From Mycobacteriales bacterium (GTDB lineage: Bacteria; Actinomycetota; Actinomycetes; Mycobacteriales; QHCD01): a DNA stretch of 44,245 bases. The DNA lies in assembly GCA_036497565.1 (NCBI GenBank), contig DASXJE010000119.1:1-44245 (forward strand). The letters are read 5' to 3'. Position 1 is the first letter of the stretch, and each line of letters starts with the position of its first letter. The position numbers were made by a program, and so were the translations under genes. Positions 1-8,200 of this stretch are shown here, piece by piece. Under the pieces are notes generated by a model. It ran no database searches and was not told where the DNA came from. It was given only the letters and a program-made list of their open reading frames with translations.

Positions 1-176
1 GGACAACGGACGGCGGCGACGGAAGTCCCGCCATTCATAGCCTGAGGAAGCGTTGTGCGGGCTCGGCCCGCGCCGCCGCCGTCGCGCAAGCCATGCCGAT
101 GGCTCCGCTCGCCGATCAGTAGTGATCGTCGCCACTGGTTGAAGCGGAGTCTCATCAGGCATTTGGGGGACGGACG
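1..176. other. Upstream region of the first gene
   Basis: No complete gene. A frame open from base 2 stops at TAG 38-40 and could be the end of an upstream gene, but 12 codons cannot be identified. The rest is presumably leader of the MEDS-ATPase gene, with GGGGGAC as ribosome site. Confidence 0.4.
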
Positions 177-1139
177 ATGACCACCGAGACGTCCAGGCCG
201 GATTATCGGAGATCGACCGAACCCAGGCTGCAGCACGAAGCTTTTCTCTATGCCGGGGAGCGGGAGTTTCACGCCGGCGCGCTGCCTTTCATCCGGGACG
301 GTATCGAGGTGGGCGAGCCGGTGTTGGTGGTCCTGCCTGCTGACAAGGCGGAACGCTTGCGCGCGAGGCTGGATGGCGACGCCGACGAGGTCTACTGGGC
401 CGAGCCACGCCGAGCCTCGGGCCACCGGCCGGAGCGGTTCATCCCCGGCTGGAACCGGTACCTGCACCGGAGGCCGGGGGGTCAGGTACGTGGTTTGGGT
501 GAGCGGGGCCGCCTGCCGACCAACACGGCCGAGCTCATCGATGTGCAGCGGTACGAATCACTGCTGGACCTGGCATTCGCCGGGTCCCGGTCGTTCAGCC
601 TGCTGTGCCCCTATGACACCGACGTGGTCGACCCGACGACGATCGACCGGGCCCGCGAATCGCACCAGGTGACGCTGCATCGCGGTACCCGAAGCCAGGT
701 CCACGGCAACCCGCCGCCGGACGATTACGGCGCACACCCGTTGCCGGACTCCGCAGACGTACTCCAGCTGTTCATGTTCGACGCGGGCCAACTGTCGCAG
801 GTCCGAAGCATCGTCGACGGTTACGCCGCCCGACTCGGGCTCGGAGGTAGTCGCACCTACGACTACGTTCTCGCCGTCGACGAAGTCGCCGCCAACAGCA
901 TCAGGCACGGCGGCGGAACCGGGATCCTGCGGGTATGGCGCAACGGCGGCTGCCTCACCAGCGAAATCCGTGATTGCGGCGTCATTGATTCCCACCCCAC
1001 CGCGACTGATGAACGGCCACCCACCGACCAGAAGAGCGGACGGGGGCTGTGGCTGGTCCACCAACTCTGCGACCTGGTGCAGACCCGCTCCACTCCCTCC
1101 GAGGGCACCCTCACCCGCCTACATATTTCGCGCACCTGA
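177..1139 (+). CDS. MEDS-domain sensor fused to an anti-sigma-type HATPase
   Basis: This 320-residue protein has two parts. Residues about 15-170 look like a MEDS (DcmR-type sensory) domain: an early stretch around HEAFLYAGEREF is followed by a region resembling a degenerate RecA-like fold. Residues about 190-318 form an RsbW-like GHKL ATPase, with an N-box (DEVAANSIRHGG) and a G-box (KSGRGLWLVHQL). I see no membrane segment and no phospho-acceptor histidine domain, so it is more likely a soluble anti-sigma kinase or switch protein than a classical sensor kinase. A GGGGGAC ribosome site lies just before the ATG. A MarR gene follows at once, suggesting a two-gene regulatory unit. The ligand and the target sigma or anti-sigma partner cannot be read from the sequence. 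Confidence 0.85.
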   Translation: MTTETSRPDYRRSTEPRLQHEAFLYAGEREFHAGALPFIRDGIEVGEPVLVVLPADKAERLRARLDGDADEVYWAEPRRASGHRPERFIPGWNRYLHRRPGGQVRGLGERGRLPTNTAELIDVQRYESLLDLAFAGSRSFSLLCPYDTDVVDPTTIDRARESHQVTLHRGTRSQVHGNPPPDDYGAHPLPDSADVLQLFMFDAGQLSQVRSIVDGYAARLGLGGSRTYDYVLAVDEVAANSIRHGGGTGILRVWRNGGCLTSEIRDCGVIDSHPTATDERPPTDQKSGRGLWLVHQLCDLVQTRSTPSEGTLTRLHISRT

Positions 1140-1166
1140 ACGGTGACCGGTAGAGGCGGGCGAAAC

Positions 1167-1649
1167 GTGGAATCGAGGGCGGCGGAAGACGTCACCCGGA
1201 AGGTTCGGGCACTCATCGTCGCCGGAGAGGCGTACCGGCGCGCCTGGGGCGTCGCGGTGGGCCTGGGAGTGTCGGACGCCGCAGTCCTCGGTCACGTCTA
1301 CTACAACCACGGTCTGACCCCCGGCGAGCTGGCCGCCAAACTGCAGATGAGTCCGGCAAGCGTGACCGCGATGGTCGACCGGATGGCTGTCACCGGTTAC
1401 CTCACCCGTCGCCCGAATCCCGACGACCGGCGCAGCGTCCTGATCGACCTCACACCCGCTGGTACACAGGTCATGCAGGAGGCCTTCGACGCCTTCGCCG
1501 CCGACCTCGGGCAGGCCATTCACGGCACCTCGCTGTCCCACCTTGAGGAGCTGAGCTCGTTGCTCGACCAGCTCACCGCAGCCTTGTACGCCGGCGCGGA
1601 CGAGGTAAGCCTGGACGGAGCCCACCCCCGCGGCAGCGAACGGCGCTAG
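1167..1649 (+). CDS. MarR family transcriptional regulator
   Basis: A small winged-helix DNA-binding protein of about 160 residues. The core LTPGELAAKLQMSPASVTAM is the recognition helix region, and the wing follows as LTRRPNPDDRRSVLIDLT, the usual MarR DxRS signature. MarR proteins act as dimers and normally release DNA on binding small phenolic or oxidising ligands. I chose GTG 1167 because GAGGCGGG lies 6 bases before it. GTG 1143, 3 bases after the upstream stop codon, is possible and would add eight residues. The close spacing to the MEDS-ATPase gene suggests co-transcription. No palindromic operator stood out nearby, so the targets are unknown. Confidence 0.9.
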   Translation: MESRAAEDVTRKVRALIVAGEAYRRAWGVAVGLGVSDAAVLGHVYYNHGLTPGELAAKLQMSPASVTAMVDRMAVTGYLTRRPNPDDRRSVLIDLTPAGTQVMQEAFDAFAADLGQAIHGTSLSHLEELSSLLDQLTAALYAGADEVSLDGAHPRGSERR

Positions 1650-1687
1650 GGCGAGACGCCTGTGGGGGCAGAAAGCGACCACCGATC

Positions 1688-1715
1688 TGTCGATCTCGTC
1701 ACCGGCCGTTCGTGT
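1688..1715 (+). promoter_or_regulatory. Candidate ECF42-type promoter upstream of the DGPF gene
   Basis: The hexamer TGTCGA at 1688-1693 lies about 80 bases before the DGPF start codon. As I recall it, TGTCGA is the -35 signature reported for ECF42 sigma factors, which typically drive linked DGPF genes. The -10 part near 1710-1715 (TTCGTG) fits the reported signature only loosely. The assignment rests on the hexamer and the gene context. Confidence 0.35.
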
Positions 1716-1771
1716 AGAGGGTGACACGCAGGCCACTCTGCGGCGTCACAACCACCACGGAAGGACTCCCG

Positions 1772-2131
1772 ATGACCCAGTACCTGCTCAGCGTCTACCA
1801 GCCCGACGGACCCGCCCCCGCCGCCGTCGACCTGGGGAAGATCGTTGCCGACCTCGACGTCCTCAACCGCGAGATGAAGGATGCCGGGGTATGGGTCTTC
1901 GCCGGTGGCCTGCACGCGGAGGGCACGGCCACCGTCGTACGGGCCGGCGACCACGACCTGCTCACGACCGACGGCCCCTACCTGGAAGGCAAGGAGCACA
2001 TGGGCGGCTTCACGATCGTCCGGGCACCGGACCTCGACGAGGCGCTCGACTGGGCGGGCAAGCTGTCCCGCGCGACCACCCTTCCGGTCGAGGTCCGGCC
2101 GATGCATGACGATCCCCGCGCGGATGACTGA
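1772..2131 (+). CDS. YCII-related DGPF protein
   Basis: A 119-residue protein of the YCII/DGPF family, a ferredoxin-like fold. The family signature appears as [18 protein letters not shown] at residues about 66-83, with Tyr in place of the usual Phe of DGPF. The start at 1772 is favoured by GGAAGGA 7 bases upstream; the longer reading frame upstream has no family similarity. The gene overlaps the next one, an ECF42-like sigma factor, by 8 bases. Co-occurrence of DGPF proteins with ECF42 sigma factors is an established genomic pairing. Its biochemical role is not known; signalling or stress defence has been suggested. Confidence 0.9.
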   Translation: MTQYLLSVYQPDGPAPAAVDLGKIVADLDVLNREMKDAGVWVFAGGLHAEGTATVVRAGDHDLLTTDGPYLEGKEHMGGFTIVRAPDLDEALDWAGKLSRATTLPVEVRPMHDDPRADD

Positions 2132-3353
2132 TCAACCCGTCCCGCAATCCGCGGTCGAACGTGTCTTCCGCGAGGAGTATGGCCGCGCGGTCGCGGTCCT
2201 GGTCCGCGTCTTCGGCGACATCGACATCGCCGAGGAGGCGGTCCAGGATGCCTTCGCCACGGCGCTGCAGCGCTGGCCGTCGACCGGACCACCGCCGAGC
2301 CCGGCCGGTTGGATCATCACCACCGCCCGCAATCGGGGGATCGACCGCCTCCGCCGCGAGGCGACGAGAGACGACCGCCATGCCCAGGCCGCCCTGCTGC
2401 ATGCCCGCGACGATCCACCCGGGGAGGTAGCCGTGCGCGACGACCGACTGCGCCTGATCTTCACCTGCGCCCACCCGTCGCTCGCCACCGCTGCGCAGGT
2501 CGCGCTGACGCTCCGGCTCCTGGGCGGCCTTACGACGGCGGAGATCGCGCACGCCTTCCTGGTGCCTGAGCCGACGATGGCCCAGCGCCTGGTCCGGGCC
2601 AAGGGCAAGATCCGCGATGCCGCCATCCCGTACCGGGTCCCCAGCGAGGCCGAGCTTCCCGAGCGCCTGCGGGCCGTACTGGCAATCGTCTACCTGATCT
2701 TCAACGAGGGCTACACGGCGAGCGCCGGCGACCGGCTCGTCCGCGAGGATCTGTGCGCCGAAGCCGTCCGCCTGGGCCGGTTGCTGGCGGAGCTCATGCC
2801 GGACGAGCCGGAAGTCATGGGGCTGCTCGCGCTGATGCTCCTCGTCGAGTCGCGACGGACCGCCCGTACGACGCCGGACGGCGATCTCGTGCGACTGGCC
2901 GACCAGGACCGTGGCCGCTGGGATCAGGCGCTCATCGCCGAGGGCCAGACGATCGTGCGGGAGTGCCTGCGGCGCAACCAGCCCGGTCCGTACCAGATCC
3001 AGGCGGCGATCAACGCCGTACACAGTGACGCGCCGACCGCGGCGGCGACCGACTGGTCGCAGGTGCGCCAGCTCTACGACCAGCTGCTCGCGCTCGCCCC
3101 GAGTCAGGTGGTCGCCCTCAACCGCGCGGTGGCGGTCGCCGAGACCGAGGGAGCGGCCGCCGCGCTCGACCTCGTCGACGAGCTCGATCTCGACGGTTAC
3201 CACGTCTTCCACGCCGTCCGGGCCGACCTGCTCGGCCGGCTGGGGCGCGACGCGGAGGCCGCGACGGCGTATGAGGCAGCGATCGCACACACCGACAATG
3301 CCGCCGAGCGCGACTTCCTGCGACGCCGCCGGCGCGCGCTCTCCCGGCCCTGA
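2124..3353 (+). CDS. ECF42-like RNA polymerase sigma factor with long C-terminal extension
   Basis: A 409-residue sigma factor. Residues about 10-75 form region 2, including [17 protein letters not shown] and the [17 protein letters not shown] segment. Residues about 105-165 form region 4, with helix-turn-helix [20 protein letters not shown]. Residues about 185-409 are the extra domain marked by IPYRVP and [11 protein letters not shown]-like text (here [14 protein letters not shown]), followed by TPR-like helices. This architecture is typical of ECF42, where the C-terminal domain rather than an anti-sigma factor controls activity. ATG 2124 overlaps the stop of the DGPF gene, which implies translational coupling. 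ATG 2106 is a possible alternative start. No anti-sigma gene is adjacent. Confidence 0.93.
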   Translation: MTDQPVPQSAVERVFREEYGRAVAVLVRVFGDIDIAEEAVQDAFATALQRWPSTGPPPSPAGWIITTARNRGIDRLRREATRDDRHAQAALLHARDDPPGEVAVRDDRLRLIFTCAHPSLATAAQVALTLRLLGGLTTAEIAHAFLVPEPTMAQRLVRAKGKIRDAAIPYRVPSEAELPERLRAVLAIVYLIFNEGYTASAGDRLVREDLCAEAVRLGRLLAELMPDEPEVMGLLALMLLVESRRTARTTPDGDLVRLADQDRGRWDQALIAEGQTIVRECLRRNQPGPYQIQAAINAVHSDAPTAAATDWSQVRQLYDQLLALAPSQVVALNRAVAVAETEGAAAALDLVDELDLDGYHVFHAVRADLLGRLGRDAEAATAYEAAIAHTDNAAERDFLRRRRRALSRP

Positions 3354-3370
3354 AAATCGCCGGCTGTTGC

Positions 3371-3376
3371 TACCGT
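3371..3376 (+). promoter_or_regulatory. -10 box for a leaderless upp transcript
   Basis: TACCGT is followed by six bases and then the GTG start codon of upp, so transcription should begin at or next to the start codon. No Shine-Dalgarno sequence is present. The same layout recurs at several other genes in the window. Confidence 0.5.
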
Positions 3377-3382
3377 CCAGTC

Positions 3383-4006
3383 GTGCAGACGACCGTGATC
3401 GACCATCCGCTGGCCCGGGCCCGGCTCACCACCATGCGGGACGCGCGCACCGACCCGGCGACCTTCCGTGCCGCGCTGCGTGAGCTCACGCTGATGCTGG
3501 TCTACGAGGCGAGCCGCGACCTGCCGACCGACGAGCAACACATCCACACCCCGGTCGCCGCGACGACAGGCGTGAGCATCGCCGATCCGCCGCTGCTCGT
3601 CCCGGTGCTGCGGGCCGGGCTGGGTATGGCCGAGGCGGCCTTCGGCCTGCTGCCCGAGGCGCAGATGGGCTTCGTCGGACTGGCCCGCGACGAGGCGACC
3701 TTCCAGCCGCGGGCCTACATGGAGTCGCTGCCCGAGTCACTGGCCGGGCGGGCCGTCTTCGTGCTCGATCCGATGCTGGCGACCGGGGGATCGCTGGTGC
3801 ATTGCTGCAGCCTGCTCGCGACCCGGGGTACGACGCAGATCACGGTGCTCTGCGCGCTCGCCGCACCGGAGGGTCTGCGTCACCTCGAGGCCAGTGCCCT
3901 GCCGGTGCGGGTCTTCACCGCCAGCATCGACGATCGTCTGAACGACTCGGCCTACATCGTCCCGGGGCTCGGTGACGCCGGCGATCGCCAGTTCGGCGCG
4001 GTCTGA
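3383..4006 (+). CDS. upp: Uracil phosphoribosyltransferase
   Basis: A cytosolic salvage enzyme that converts uracil and PRPP to UMP. The 207 residues match the usual family length. The PRPP-binding loop is clear at about 126-137 ([12 protein letters not shown]), the flexible region is MESLPES, and the uracil-binding C-terminus includes [15 protein letters not shown]. The GTG start has no ribosome site but sits six bases after a TACCGT box, consistent with a leaderless message. In mycobacteria upp lies beside pmmB and deoD. Here the same three genes occur within 5 kb, separated by a dehydrogenase and a small kinase. Confidence 0.96.
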   Translation: MQTTVIDHPLARARLTTMRDARTDPATFRAALRELTLMLVYEASRDLPTDEQHIHTPVAATTGVSIADPPLLVPVLRAGLGMAEAAFGLLPEAQMGFVGLARDEATFQPRAYMESLPESLAGRAVFVLDPMLATGGSLVHCCSLLATRGTTQITVLCALAAPEGLRHLEASALPVRVFTASIDDRLNDSAYIVPGLGDAGDRQFGAV

Positions 4007-4012
4007 TCGCGC

Positions 4013-5059
4013 TCAGGCGTCCTCGGATACGACGACCACGCTCTTGACCGTCGTCGGGTCCTTTTCGCTGGCCGTGAGCGCCGCTTCCACCTCGTCCAGC
4101 CCGAACCGGCCGGTCACCAACGCGTCCATGTTGATCTGGCCGCTCGCCGCGAGGGCGATCGCGGCCGGGTAGGTGTTGGCGTAGCGGAACGTGCCGGTGA
4201 TGGTGAGCTCGCGGCGCTGCAACAGATCCAGTCGCAGCGGGAGCTCGTCGGCGCCCATCCCGATCAGGACGGCGCGGCCGGCGGGCCGCAGCGTCGCGAT
4301 GCCGCCGCGGACGGCGTCGGGGTGGCCGGAGCATTCGAGCAGGACGTCGGCCTCGATGCCGGCGTCGTCGAGGGTTCCTTCTCGGCTGTCGTGGGTCGAC
4401 GTGGCGCCGAACTTCACTGCCTGGGTGAGCCGGTGCGGGTTGACGTCGGTGACGATGACATTGCTGGCGCCCGCGGCCCGGGCCGAGGCGGCGGCGAGCA
4501 GGCCGATCGCTCCCGCGCCGGTGACCAGCACGGTGTCACCCAGCCCGACCCCGCCCCGGCGCGATGCCCAGATTCCGACCGACAGCGGCTCGACCAGCGC
4601 CGCCGCGGCGTCGGAGAGTCCGTCCGGTACGGCGAAGGCGAAGTCCTCGTGGGTGGTCACGTAGGTCGCGAAGGCGCCGTCGATCGGGGGCGTCGCGAAG
4701 AAGCGCACGTCCCGGCAGAGGTTGTAGTGGCCGGTCCGGCATTCGCGGCAGTGCAGGCACGGGACGCCGGGCTCGAGCGCGACCCGCTGCCCGATCTCGT
4801 GGCGGGTGGCCCCGGCGCCCAGGCCCACCACGACGCCGGAGGCCTCGTGGCCGAGCACCATGGGTGCCCGCACGACCATGTCGCCGATCCGGCCCTGCTC
4901 GTAGTAGTGGATGTCCGAGCCGCACACTCCGACCGATCGCACCTCGACCAGCACCTCGCGCGGGCCCGGCTCCGGCACCGCCCGGTCTTCGAGCCGGACG
5001 TCACGGATCCCGTGCAGCACCGCTGCCCGGTTCTTCTGCGGGGTTCCGGTCATCGACAT
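4013..5059 (-). CDS. Zinc-dependent medium-chain alcohol dehydrogenase (polyol dehydrogenase type)
   Basis: A 348-residue NAD(P)-dependent dehydrogenase of the sorbitol/xylitol/threonine dehydrogenase group. Catalytic zinc ligands are Cys46 (GVCGSDIHYY) and His71-Glu72 (GHEASG). Structural zinc cysteines are at 101, 104, 107 and 115. The Rossmann loop is GAGAIG. The substrate is probably a polyol or sugar alcohol, but the sequence does not decide which. The start at 5059 is supported by a TACGAT box six bases before it (leaderless layout); the frame extends upstream without similarity. It converges on upp with a 6-base gap. Confidence 0.9.
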   Translation of the reverse strand: MSMTGTPQKNRAAVLHGIRDVRLEDRAVPEPGPREVLVEVRSVGVCGSDIHYYEQGRIGDMVVRAPMVLGHEASGVVVGLGAGATRHEIGQRVALEPGVPCLHCRECRTGHYNLCRDVRFFATPPIDGAFATYVTTHEDFAFAVPDGLSDAAAALVEPLSVGIWASRRGGVGLGDTVLVTGAGAIGLLAAASARAAGASNVIVTDVNPHRLTQAVKFGATSTHDSREGTLDDAGIEADVLLECSGHPDAVRGGIATLRPAGRAVLIGMGADELPLRLDLLQRRELTITGTFRYANTYPAAIALAASGQINMDALVTGRFGLDEVEAALTASEKDPTTVKSVVVVSEDA

Positions 5060-5065
5060 ATCGGC

Positions 5066-5071
5066 ATCGTA
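5066..5071 (-). promoter_or_regulatory. -10 box for the leaderless dehydrogenase transcript
   Basis: On the minus strand TACGAT lies six bases before the ATG at 5059. This spacing places the transcription start on the start codon and was used to choose that start. Confidence 0.45.
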
Positions 5072-5153
5072 CCGGCGGCTCCGCGGCGGCTTTCCGAGCG
5101 CACGTGCCCGGCGCATAATCGGCGGCCGTGGATGCTAGCGACCGAGGGGGCGC

Positions 5154-5717
5154 GTGGTGGGTGACGGCTTCGAGTGGCGGCCGCTGCTCGTCCTCGTCAC
5201 CGGGGCGCCCGGATCGGGCAAGACGACCCTGGCCCGCCTGCTCGCCGCGGAGCTCCGGCTGCCGCACCTGAACCGGGACGAGGTGTTTGACGGCCTACGC
5301 CACTCGGTGGCGCGCGGAGCGCCCGCACCGGTGGCGCAACGCGGCGTACCGCTGTGGTTCAGCACCCTGGAACACCTGCTCGCGGGAGGAGTGAGCATGG
5401 TGGCCGACGGCACGATGTACCGCGGCGAGTTCGAGGGCGACGTACGCCGTCTGCACCATTTCGCAGAAGTCGTCAACGTGCATTGCCGCGCCGCCGACCC
5501 GACGAAGCGCTTCCGCGACCGGCAGTTGGCCCGCGGCGCGACCGCCGCCGAGCTCGACGCGCAGCTGGCGAGGGTCGGGAACAACCTCGCCCGCGCTGTG
5601 GACCCGCTGGATCCGAGCAACGAGGTCATCGAGGTGGCGACCGACGGGACCTACGAGCCGAGCCTCGAATCGCTGGTCACCCGGCTGACCGCGCCCGCTC
5701 GACGATCTCGTCGATGA
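5154..5717 (+). CDS. Small P-loop kinase (AAA/zeta-toxin or gluconokinase-like fold)
   Basis: A 187-residue ATP-binding protein. The Walker A motif GAPGSGKTT is at residues 17-25, followed by a helix and LNRDEVFDGLRH, as in small-molecule kinases of the gluconokinase/zeta/AAA_33 type. A mid-protein VVADGTMYRGEF and an arginine-rich lid segment (RFRDRQLARG) fit phosphoryl transfer to a sugar or similar small substrate. The GTG start has GAGGGGG upstream, and CATAAT at 5114-5119 could be the -10 box. The gene converges with the phosphomutase gene (12-base gap). The substrate is not identifiable. Confidence 0.8.
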   Translation: MVGDGFEWRPLLVLVTGAPGSGKTTLARLLAAELRLPHLNRDEVFDGLRHSVARGAPAPVAQRGVPLWFSTLEHLLAGGVSMVADGTMYRGEFEGDVRRLHHFAEVVNVHCRAADPTKRFRDRQLARGATAAELDAQLARVGNNLARAVDPLDPSNEVIEVATDGTYEPSLESLVTRLTAPARRSRR

Positions 5718-5729
5718 CCTCGACAGCGG

Positions 5730-7364
5730 TCAGTCCTCGGCGAGAAGCTCGGAGATCTCGGCGTGCAGCGCCGCGAGCAGCCGGCCCGCCGTCTCCCGCG
5801 CGGACACCAACCCATCCGCCGCCACCCCGACGACGACCTGCAGGTAGGCCTTCAGCTTGGGTTCGGTGCCACTCGGGCGCACCACGACCCGGCAGCCGTC
5901 GGCGTGGAGGGTCACCACATCCGCCTCGGGCAACCGGTCCTGCACGTCGGTCACCGGACGGTCGAGCAGTGTGGTCGGCGGCGCGGCGCGCAGCCGTCGC
6001 ATCATCCGGGAGATCAGCGACAGATCCTCGACCCGGATCGACAACTGCCCGGTGGCGTGCACGCCGTGGCGGACCGCGAGCTCGTCCAGCCGGTCCTGCA
6101 GGGAGCGCCCTTCGGCCCGCAGCGACGCGGCGAGATCGGCGATGAGCAGCGCCGCGCTGATGCCGTCCTTGTCCCGGACGACGTCGGGCGCGACGGCGTA
6201 ACCGAGCGCCTCTTCGTAGCCGTAGACGAGGTCCTCGCCGGTGCGCACGATCCACTTGAAGCCGGTCAGCGACTCGGCGTACGGCACGCCCCGGTCGGCA
6301 CACATCGCGGCGAGCATCGACGACGACACGATCGTCGTCGCAAAGCGGCCGTGCTCTCCGGTGCGCATCAGGTGGTCGGCCAGCAGCACCCCCAACTCGT
6401 CGCCGGCGAGCACCCGTCCGCCGAGGGCCACCGCGCAGCGGTCGGCGTCCGGGTCGTTGGCGATCACCAGGTCGGCGCCGGAATCGGCGGCGAGGCGCAG
6501 CGCGCGGTCGAGAACGCCCGGCTCCTCGGGGTTCGGGAACGGCATCGACGGAAAGTCGGGGTCGGGCTGCGCCTCCTCGACGACGACCATCGGCGCGGGA
6601 AATCCGGTGCGGCGTAAGGCTTCCAGCGTCACGTCGCCACCGACGCCGTGCAGCGGGGTGAAGACGATCGACACATCCCGGGCGGCGGTGCGCGGTACCC
6701 GGGCGATCTCGGTCAGGTAGGCATCGACGACTTCGTCGCCGAGCGCGATCCAGTCCTCGGACAGCGGTACGCCGTCCAGTCCGTCGACGGCGAGGATCTC
6801 CGCCTCGATCTCGGCATCGGCCGGCGGCACGATCTGCGCTCCGTCGCCCGCCGGCCCGTCGGCCAGATCGCCACCGAGATAGACCTTGTAGCCGTTGTCC
6901 TGCGCCGGGTTGTGGCTCGCGGTCACCATCACGCCCGCCGATGCGGACAGCGCGCGTACCGCGAAGGCCAGCACCGGCGTCGGAAGCGCCCGGGGGAGCA
7001 GGCGCGCGTCCAGACCGGCGCCCGCGAGAACGGCCGCCGAGTCGCGGGCGAAGTCGGCGCTGCCGTGTCGCGCGTCGTAGCCGATCACCACCGGCCCGGT
7101 CGCCGAGCGGCGACGCAGGTAGGCCGCCAGTCCGGCGGCGGTACGCCGGACGACGGCCCGGTTCATGCCCGCCGGACCGGCCCGCATCGGCCCGCGCAGG
7201 CCCGCCGTACCGAAGTGGAGCCGGTCGGCGAAGCGGTCGCCCAGCGCGTCGAGATCGTCGGCGGCGAGTAGCTCCGCGAGCTCCGCGCGGGTCCGGGGAT
7301 CGGGGTCGTCCGCGAGCCACCGCCGGGCGCGGGCCCGTAGTTCGGTCGCCGCGGGGTCGGTCAC
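5730..7364 (-). CDS. pmmB: Phospho-sugar mutase, PGM2/PmmB type
   Basis: A 544-residue alpha-D-phosphohexomutase family protein. The phosphoserine is Ser150 in VMVTASHNP, the metal loop is NDPDADR at 303-309, the sugar-specificity region includes GFKWI, and the phosphate-binding loop is VRPSGTEPK near the C-terminus. Length and the early FGTAGLRG match the PGM2/PmmB clade rather than the shorter ManB type. Its GTG start overlaps the stop codon of the purine nucleoside phosphorylase gene (GTGA), so the two are translationally coupled. PGM2 proteins can act on pentose phosphates, so conversion of ribose-1-phosphate to ribose-5-phosphate is a reasonable inference besides hexose work. Confidence 0.92.
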   Translation of the reverse strand: MTDPAATELRARARRWLADDPDPRTRAELAELLAADDLDALGDRFADRLHFGTAGLRGPMRAGPAGMNRAVVRRTAAGLAAYLRRRSATGPVVIGYDARHGSADFARDSAAVLAGAGLDARLLPRALPTPVLAFAVRALSASAGVMVTASHNPAQDNGYKVYLGGDLADGPAGDGAQIVPPADAEIEAEILAVDGLDGVPLSEDWIALGDEVVDAYLTEIARVPRTAARDVSIVFTPLHGVGGDVTLEALRRTGFPAPMVVVEEAQPDPDFPSMPFPNPEEPGVLDRALRLAADSGADLVIANDPDADRCAVALGGRVLAGDELGVLLADHLMRTGEHGRFATTIVSSSMLAAMCADRGVPYAESLTGFKWIVRTGEDLVYGYEEALGYAVAPDVVRDKDGISAALLIADLAASLRAEGRSLQDRLDELAVRHGVHATGQLSIRVEDLSLISRMMRRLRAAPPTTLLDRPVTDVQDRLPEADVVTLHADGCRVVVRPSGTEPKLKAYLQVVVGVAADGLVSARETAGRLLAALHAEISELLAED

Positions 7365-8173
7365 AGCCGGCTCACGACCGCCGCGAGGAGAGTGCCCATC
7401 GCGCTGGCCGCAGCCCGCCCGGCCTCGAGCACCTCGAGGTGGTTGAGTGGTTCGCCGGTGATGCCGGCGGCGAGATTGGTGACCAGGGAGATTCCCAGCA
7501 CCTCGGCCCCGGCGGCACGGGCCGCGATCGCCTCCAGTGCCGTCGACATGCCGACGAGATCGGCACCCATCGTGCGCAGCATCCGGATCTCGGCCGGCGT
7601 CTCGAAGTGCGGTCCGGGCAATGCGGCGTAGATGCCGTCCGCGAGGTCGGGATCCACCTCGCGGGCGAGCGACCGCAGCCGGGCGGAGTAGAGGTCGGTC
7701 AGGTCGACGAACTGCGGGCCGACCAGAGGTGAGCGGCCGGTGAGGTTGAGGTGGTCGCTGACCAGCACCGGCTGGCCGACCCGCATCGTCTCGCGCAGGC
7801 CGCCGGCGGCGTTGGTCAAGACGATCACGCGGGCGCCGGCGGCCGCCGCCGTCCGTACGCCGTGCACGACCGAGGCGACCCCGTGGCCCTCGTAGAGGTG
7901 GGTCCGGCCGAGCAGCACCAGCACCCGGCGGCCACCGACCGGGACCGACCGGGCCAGCCCGACGTGCCCGGCGACGGTCGGCGGGACGAAACCGGTCAGG
8001 TCGCTCACCGGCACCTCGGCGTCCGCCGTACCCACGGCGTCGGCGGCCGGTGCCCAGCCGGACCCGAGGATGATCGCGGCGTCGTGGCGGGCGACGCCAG
8101 TTCGCGCGGCCAGATCGGCCGCGGCCTGCGCGGCGAGGTCCTCAGCTGCGATGGTCGGATCGCTGTGGGTCAC
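7361..8173 (-). CDS. deoD: Purine nucleoside phosphorylase
   Basis: A 270-residue trimeric-type (PNP/MTAP family) enzyme that phosphorolyses inosine and guanosine to base plus ribose-1-phosphate. Visible motifs are ILGSGWAP (phosphate loop, residues 35-42), [21 protein letters not shown] and the purine-site segment [17 protein letters not shown]. The GTG start at 8173 lies 8 bases after TACGCT on the minus strand, and no ribosome site is evident. It overlaps the mutase gene by four bases; the product ribose-1-phosphate would be the direct substrate of that neighbour. Mycobacterial deoD-pmmB has the same arrangement. Confidence 0.95.
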   Translation of the reverse strand: MTHSDPTIAAEDLAAQAAADLAARTGVARHDAAIILGSGWAPAADAVGTADAEVPVSDLTGFVPPTVAGHVGLARSVPVGGRRVLVLLGRTHLYEGHGVASVVHGVRTAAAAGARVIVLTNAAGGLRETMRVGQPVLVSDHLNLTGRSPLVGPQFVDLTDLYSARLRSLAREVDPDLADGIYAALPGPHFETPAEIRMLRTMGADLVGMSTALEAIAARAAGAEVLGISLVTNLAAGITGEPLNHLEVLEAGRAAASAMGTLLAAVVSRL

Positions 8174-8200
8174 GGCGCGTGAGCGTACGCCGCACCCGGG

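Noticed and set aside
2010-3290. 426-codon frame antisense to the ECF sigma factor
   Set aside because: No motif, and the sense frame encodes clear sigma regions; antisense shadow.
5677-7320. 547-codon minus-strand frame over the phosphomutase gene
   Set aside because: Composed almost only of Arg, Gly, Ala and Pro; a high-GC shadow of the true mutase frame.
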